Shown: positions 28,267 to 32,814 of the stretch, one piece after another
How the letters are laid out: every line of letters starts with the position of its first letter
Position numbering within the stretch: the first letter of the stretch is position 1
Source of the DNA: Thermoleophilia bacterium
Lineage (GTDB): Bacteria > Actinomycetota > Thermoleophilia > RBG-16-64-13
Assembly: GCA_017882525.1 (NCBI GenBank)
Contig: JADGPI010000030.1
Location: 1 to 32,814, forward strand
Reading direction: 5' to 3'
Length of the DNA: 32,814 nucleotides
The notes under the pieces: generated by a model
What the model was told of the DNA's origin: nothing
Database searches by the model: none
What the model saw: only the letters and a program-made list of their open reading frames with translations
Program-made: the position numbers and the translations under genes

Positions 28267-28296
28267 CCTTTAAACGAGCACCGTGATGCCGAAAGG
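28267..28296 (+). promoter_or_regulatory. PyrR-binding RNA hairpin in pyrC leader (overlaps Shine-Dalgarno)
   Basis: CCTTT-AAACGA-GCA-CCGTGA-TGC-CG-AAAGG: same architecture as the pyrB leader; inner stem changed compensatorily (GTC/GAC to GCA/TGC) with the CNGNGA loop retained. Confidence 0.78.
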
Positions 28297-28303
28297 AATC
28301 TGG

Positions 28304-29730
28304 ATGGACACGACCCCTGGTCCCTCCGCGCCGAGACTGGCGTGCCGCACTTTTCCCCGTGAATCGTTCGTTGTTCCCGACGTGCACATCTTCGATCCTC
28401 AGCGCGATGTGGATGTTGTGGGCGACCTGCTGGTGGAGAACGGACAAGTGGCGGCGGTCGGTCCAGGCTCCAATCGTCCCGCGAGCGTGGAAGTGCTGCA
28501 CGACCTCGCTGGCTGCTGGGTCTTCCCGGGCTTCGTGGACCCTCACGCTCATCTGCGCACCCCCGGCTTCGAATACAAGGAGGACCTCGCCTCGGGTTCC
28601 CTGGCAGCCGCCTCCGGCGGATATGTAGCCGTGGTGGCAATGGCGAACACCGAACCCGTCATCGACTCCGGCCCGATTGCGGCGTGGGTGCTGGATCAGG
28701 CCGAGAAACAAGCGGTGGTGCGGGTCGGTCAGGTTGGTTCGGCCAGCAAAGCCCAGAAGGGCGAAGAACTATCCGAGATGCGCGAACTGGCGGATGCCGG
28801 CGTGGTGGCTTTCTCCGACGACGGCAAACCTATCAGCGACGCCGATCTTCTGCTTCACGTGCTGCGCTACGCCCGGGGTACCCGGAGGCCGGTGCTACTT
28901 CATCTGGAGAACAAGAGCCTCTCGCTGGACGGGGTCATGCACGAGGGCCGCTGGAGCGCTCGCCTCGGGTTGCGAGGCATCCCTCCGGCCGCCGAATCGG
29001 GGTCGCTGGCCCGGGATCTGGAGATCGTCCGCTATGTGGACGCCGAGGAGAAAAGGCTCGCGCGCCTTTCGGGCGCCGGCGCGGCAGGCGGGGCGGCTTC
29101 GCCGGTACGCCGCGCGCCGCTCGTGCACTTCCAGCATCTCTCCGCGGCGGACAGCGCCCGCCTTGTCCGGGCGGCCAAGGAACAGGGCGTGCCCATCACG
29201 GCCGAGGTCACCCCGCTCCACCTTCTTCTCACCGACGAGCGGCTCACGACCTTCGACCAGAATCTCAAGGTCAATCCGCCGATCCGCTCGATCGAGGACC
29301 GTGACGCTCTGGTGGCGGCGCTTGCCGACGGGACTATCGACTGCGTGGGTACCGACCACGCTCCCCACGCTCCCCACGAGAAAGAAGTGCCCATCGAGGA
29401 GGCCGCCAGCGGCAGCATCGGCCTGGAGACAGCGTTCGCGGCGCTGCACACCGGTCTGGTGCTCACCGGCAAGCTGAGCCTGGCTCGGTTGGTCGAAGCC
29501 ATGTCGGGTGGGCCCTGCCGGGTTCTCGGCCTCGAAGAACCGCGCCTGGCCGTTGGGTCCCCTGCCGACTTCTGTGTGGTCGACCTGGAAGAGCCCTGGG
29601 TGGTCACGACCGCGACTCTCCGCAGCAAGAGTCGCAACTCAGCGTTCCTGGGGGCGGAGTTCATCGGAAGGGTGCGCCTCACCGTGGTCGATGGCGCCCG
29701 GCGCTTCTCCCGCGGGCGAGGGGAGGCCTG

Positions 29731-29731
<1 letters not shown>
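28304..29731 (+). CDS. pyrC: Dihydroorotase
   Basis: [96 protein letters not shown] 28304 follows AAAGGA; the track start (GTG 28283) lies inside the leader hairpin. Confidence 0.95.
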
Positions 29732-30921
<1,190 letters not shown>

Positions 30922-30923
30922 CG

Positions 30924-30958
30924 CCCGGCCTTTTTCTCCCGCCCGGCAGGCGGCCGGG
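30924..30958 (+). terminator. Possible hairpin downstream of carA
   Basis: CCCGGCC (30924-30930) and GGCCGGG (30952-30958) form a 7-bp stem; the T-run lies in the loop rather than after the stem, so terminator function is uncertain. Confidence 0.3.
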
Positions 30959-30998
30959 GCGGCAAAAGCACAAGCAGCAGCGACCATCGGAGGCGACT

Positions 30999-31325
30999 AT
31001 GTCGAGAGTGCAGGGGGCGGGCGGCGCGCCCAACGTCGAGATCAAGGTCCGGCTTCCGGAGAACATGATGGCCGGGGTCTACGCCAACAGCATGATGGTG
31101 CAGCACACCGGCGACGAGTTCGTGATGGACTTCATAATGGCGGTGGGCGGCACCGGCAGCATCGTGGCCCGCGTCGTCACCAACCCTGCGCATATGAAGC
31201 GGGTGTTGCTCGCCCTACAGGACAACGTGAAGAAGTACGAGAGCATCCACGGTCCCATCCACATGACCGGCACCGAGCCGCCACTAAAGGTGGGATTCCA
31301 CCCAGCGGACGAGGCCCGGGCGTGA
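30999..31325 (+). CDS. DUF3467 domain-containing protein
   Basis: YANSMMVQHTGDEFVMDFIMAVGGTGSIVARVVTNPAHMKRVLLALQDNVKKYESIHG; matches the recalled DUF3467 pattern. CGGAGGCGACT ribosome-binding site. Confidence 0.85.
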   Translation: MSRVQGAGGAPNVEIKVRLPENMMAGVYANSMMVQHTGDEFVMDFIMAVGGTGSIVARVVTNPAHMKRVLLALQDNVKKYESIHGPIHMTGTEPPLKVGFHPADEARA

Positions 31326-31786
31326 TCGGGATCGGGGACAAGGCTCCCCTGTTCGTTGCGCCTGGCACCGACGGGGAAGTCGATCTGGGAATGTTGCTCC
31401 AAGAAGGTCCGGTGGTTCTGTACTTCTTTCCCAAGGCCTTCACTCCGGGCTGAACGCTCGAAGCGGTTGAGTTCAACCAACAACTGGCGGAATTCCGGGC
31501 ATTGGGCGCGAAAGTAGTGGCCACCTCGGTGGATCCGCTGGTCAGGCTGCGACGCTTTCGGGATACGTATTCGCTGGGGTTCCCTTTGGTCGGCGACAAG
31601 GACCGGAAGATAGGGGAGAGCTACGGCACGCTGAAAGGCGGTCCGAGCAGTTCGGACGAACGCGACACCGTGGTCCTGGGCAAAGACGGCACCGTTCTGC
31701 TAGCCTACCAACGGGTCGCCGCCAAAGGGCATGCGGCGCAGGTACTGGCCGACGTGAAGAAGCTGCGACAGGAAGGCCTGCTGTAA
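31322..31786 (+). CDS. BCP-like peroxiredoxin, predicted selenoprotein (in-frame TGA at 31451-31453 = Sec44)
   Basis: One frame from GTG 31322 to TAA 31786 apart from one TGA: MIGIGDKAPLFVAPGTDGEVDLGMLLQEGPVVLYFFPKAFTPGUTLEAVEFNQQLAEFRALGAKVVATSVDPLVRLRRFRDTYSLGFPLVGDKDRKIGESYGTLKGG...GKDGTVLLAYQRVAAKGHAAQVLADVKKL. TGA falls at the peroxidatic Cys of the FTPGCT motif. The track reports only the part from 31502. Confidence 0.85.
31465..31478 (+). promoter_or_regulatory. Candidate bacterial SECIS hairpin
   Basis: GGTTG-AGTT-CAACC: 5-bp stem and 4-nt loop with G as second loop base; 16 nt between the TGA and the loop. Confidence 0.6.
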
Positions 31787-31787
31787 C

Positions 31788-32814
31788 GTGATAGACGCAC
31801 ATCGGTGGAGCCGGCTGACGCTATTCGGCCTAGTTGCCTGCTTCTGCCTTATCAGCTTGGTGATCGCGCCGGGCCGGGCGAACGCCGAGTCGGACGTTCA
31901 GCCAGGGGTTCCCACGTACGACGTCGACGTGGTGGTCTTTGGAACCCAGACCTCCGGGATCGCCGCTGTGCGCGAGATCGCTCTGGCCGATCCGAGCCTA
32001 CGGGTGGCGCTGGTTTCCAGCGGGAATCTGCTCGAGACGCCTCTGGCTCAGGGGCTGAGCGTGGAAGACAGCCGGGACGGCAGCAATGTGTCGGGCGGCA
32101 TGTACAAAGAGTGGCGCGACGGCGTGATCAAGTACTACCGTCAGCGAGGCCTGAGTGCTTCCAACCCGAGCGGCCGCCTTACCTACGAGCCTGAGGTGGC
32201 AGCGACCGTGCTGTGGTCTTTCATCAAGGGTCCCGCGACTCCCAACGTCCTGTTCTTCTCTGCGAACCTTGTCGCGGCCAGCGACTCGGGCGCCCAACGC
32301 TATGCCACGGTGAATGTCGAAGGTGTGGGCGTTGTTCGGCTGAACACCCGCTACTTCATCGACGCGAGCGTGGAAGGCGACCTGGCCCGCATGCTGGGGG
32401 CGAGCTATCGCGTAGGGCGCGACGAACGCGTCTACGACGATGTCACGGGTCCGACGCCGGCCTATCCCAGCCCATCCAATGGCTTCGTCACGGCACCCCA
32501 GTATTTCTCACCGCTCCTGACGCTCAAGGCATACGCAGGGGGGAGTGCGCCCAAGGTGGCGAATCTTTCCAGCCCCTTGTACGATCCCCGCTCGTACGCG
32601 TCGCTGGGGCCGCTCAATCAGAAGAACGTGACGGCCTTCAAGACCAGCTGGACCATGACGGTGGCTGTCCTTCCCAACAGCAAGCGAGAACTGAACGAGA
32701 CCTGGAACGACTGGCCCGACGCGGGCCTCGCCTTCGAATGGGTCTTCCATCCGGAGAAACGAAAGGACATCCGGATCCGGGTCCTCGAGTGGTCCATAAA
32801 CCGCGTCCGCTATC
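31788..32814 (+). CDS. Exported FAD-dependent oxidoreductase, N-terminal part (truncated by right edge)
   Basis: GTG-start frame open to the window end and absent from the ORF track: signal peptide LTLFGLVACFCLISLVIAPGRANAES, dinucleotide-binding YDVDVVVFGTQTSGIAAVREIALADPSLRVALVSSG, RYFIDASVEGDLARMLGASYRVGRDERVYDD. Looks like the FAD_oxidored (PF12831-type) group. Confidence 0.75.
   Translation, partial: MIDAHRWSRLTLFGLVACFCLISLVIAPGRANAESDVQPGVPTYDVDVVVFGTQTSGIAAVREIALADPSLRVALVSSGNLLETPLAQGLSVEDSRDGSNVSGGMYKEWRDGVIKYYRQRGLSASNPSGRLTYEPEVAATVLWSFIKGPATPNVLFFSANLVAASDSGAQRYATVNVEGVGVVRLNTRYFIDASVEGDLARMLGASYRVGRDERVYDDVTGPTPAYPSPSNGFVTAPQYFSPLLTLKAYAGGSAPKVANLSSPLYDPRSYASLGPLNQKNVTAFKTSWTMTVAVLPNSKRELNETWNDWPDAGLAFEWVFHPEKRKDIRIRVLEWSINRVRY

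Noticed and set aside
29358-29377. Short tandem repeat GCTCCCCAC-GCTCCCCAC inside pyrC
   Set aside because: Encodes the APHAPHE segment next to the metal-binding motif in dihydroorotase; explained by protein sequence.
31451-31453. Interpretation of the peroxiredoxin TGA as a pseudogene nonsense mutation
   Set aside because: The TGA coincides with the catalytic Cys position, flanking sequence is intact, no other Cys exists in the protein and a SECIS-like hairpin follows. Sequencing error or a real nonsense mutation cannot be fully excluded without reads and sel genes.

Overview
A 32.8-kb, GC-rich window that looks like an actinobacterial (Actinomycetota-like) chromosome; lineage is inferred from gene order and protein style only. 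From left to right: (1) a division and cell-wall cluster, murG(3' end)-murC-murB-ftsQ-ftsZ-pgeF-yggS-sepF-proC-divIVA-DUF167-dksA/traR-lspA-rluD, with no ftsA between ftsQ and ftsZ; (2) a heliorhodopsin gene, convergent with a bifunctional proline dehydrogenase/P5C dehydrogenase (putA); (3) a HAD-IB phosphatase and a pentose-phosphate operon, tkt-tal-zwf-opcA-pgl; (4) a pyrimidine locus, pyrR-pyrB...pyrC-carA, split by a roughly 3.4-kb block (OsmC, an unnamed hypothetical, a YgjP-type metallopeptidase, a lipoprotein, a zinc-ribbon protein); (5) DUF3467, a BCP-like peroxiredoxin interrupted by an in-frame TGA, and an exported FAD-dependent oxidoreductase running off the right edge. The observations most worth following up are: the peroxiredoxin TGA lies exactly at the peroxidatic cysteine, is followed by a SECIS-like hairpin, and the rest of the protein has no Cys, so it is probably a selenoprotein that the ORF track truncates; a heliorhodopsin with Schiff-base Lys and Glu counterion retained; and two PyrR-binding RNA hairpins with compensatory stem changes, just upstream of pyrB and pyrC, whose 3' strands contain the Shine-Dalgarno sequences. 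No CRISPR array, rRNA, tRNA or transposase was recognised.
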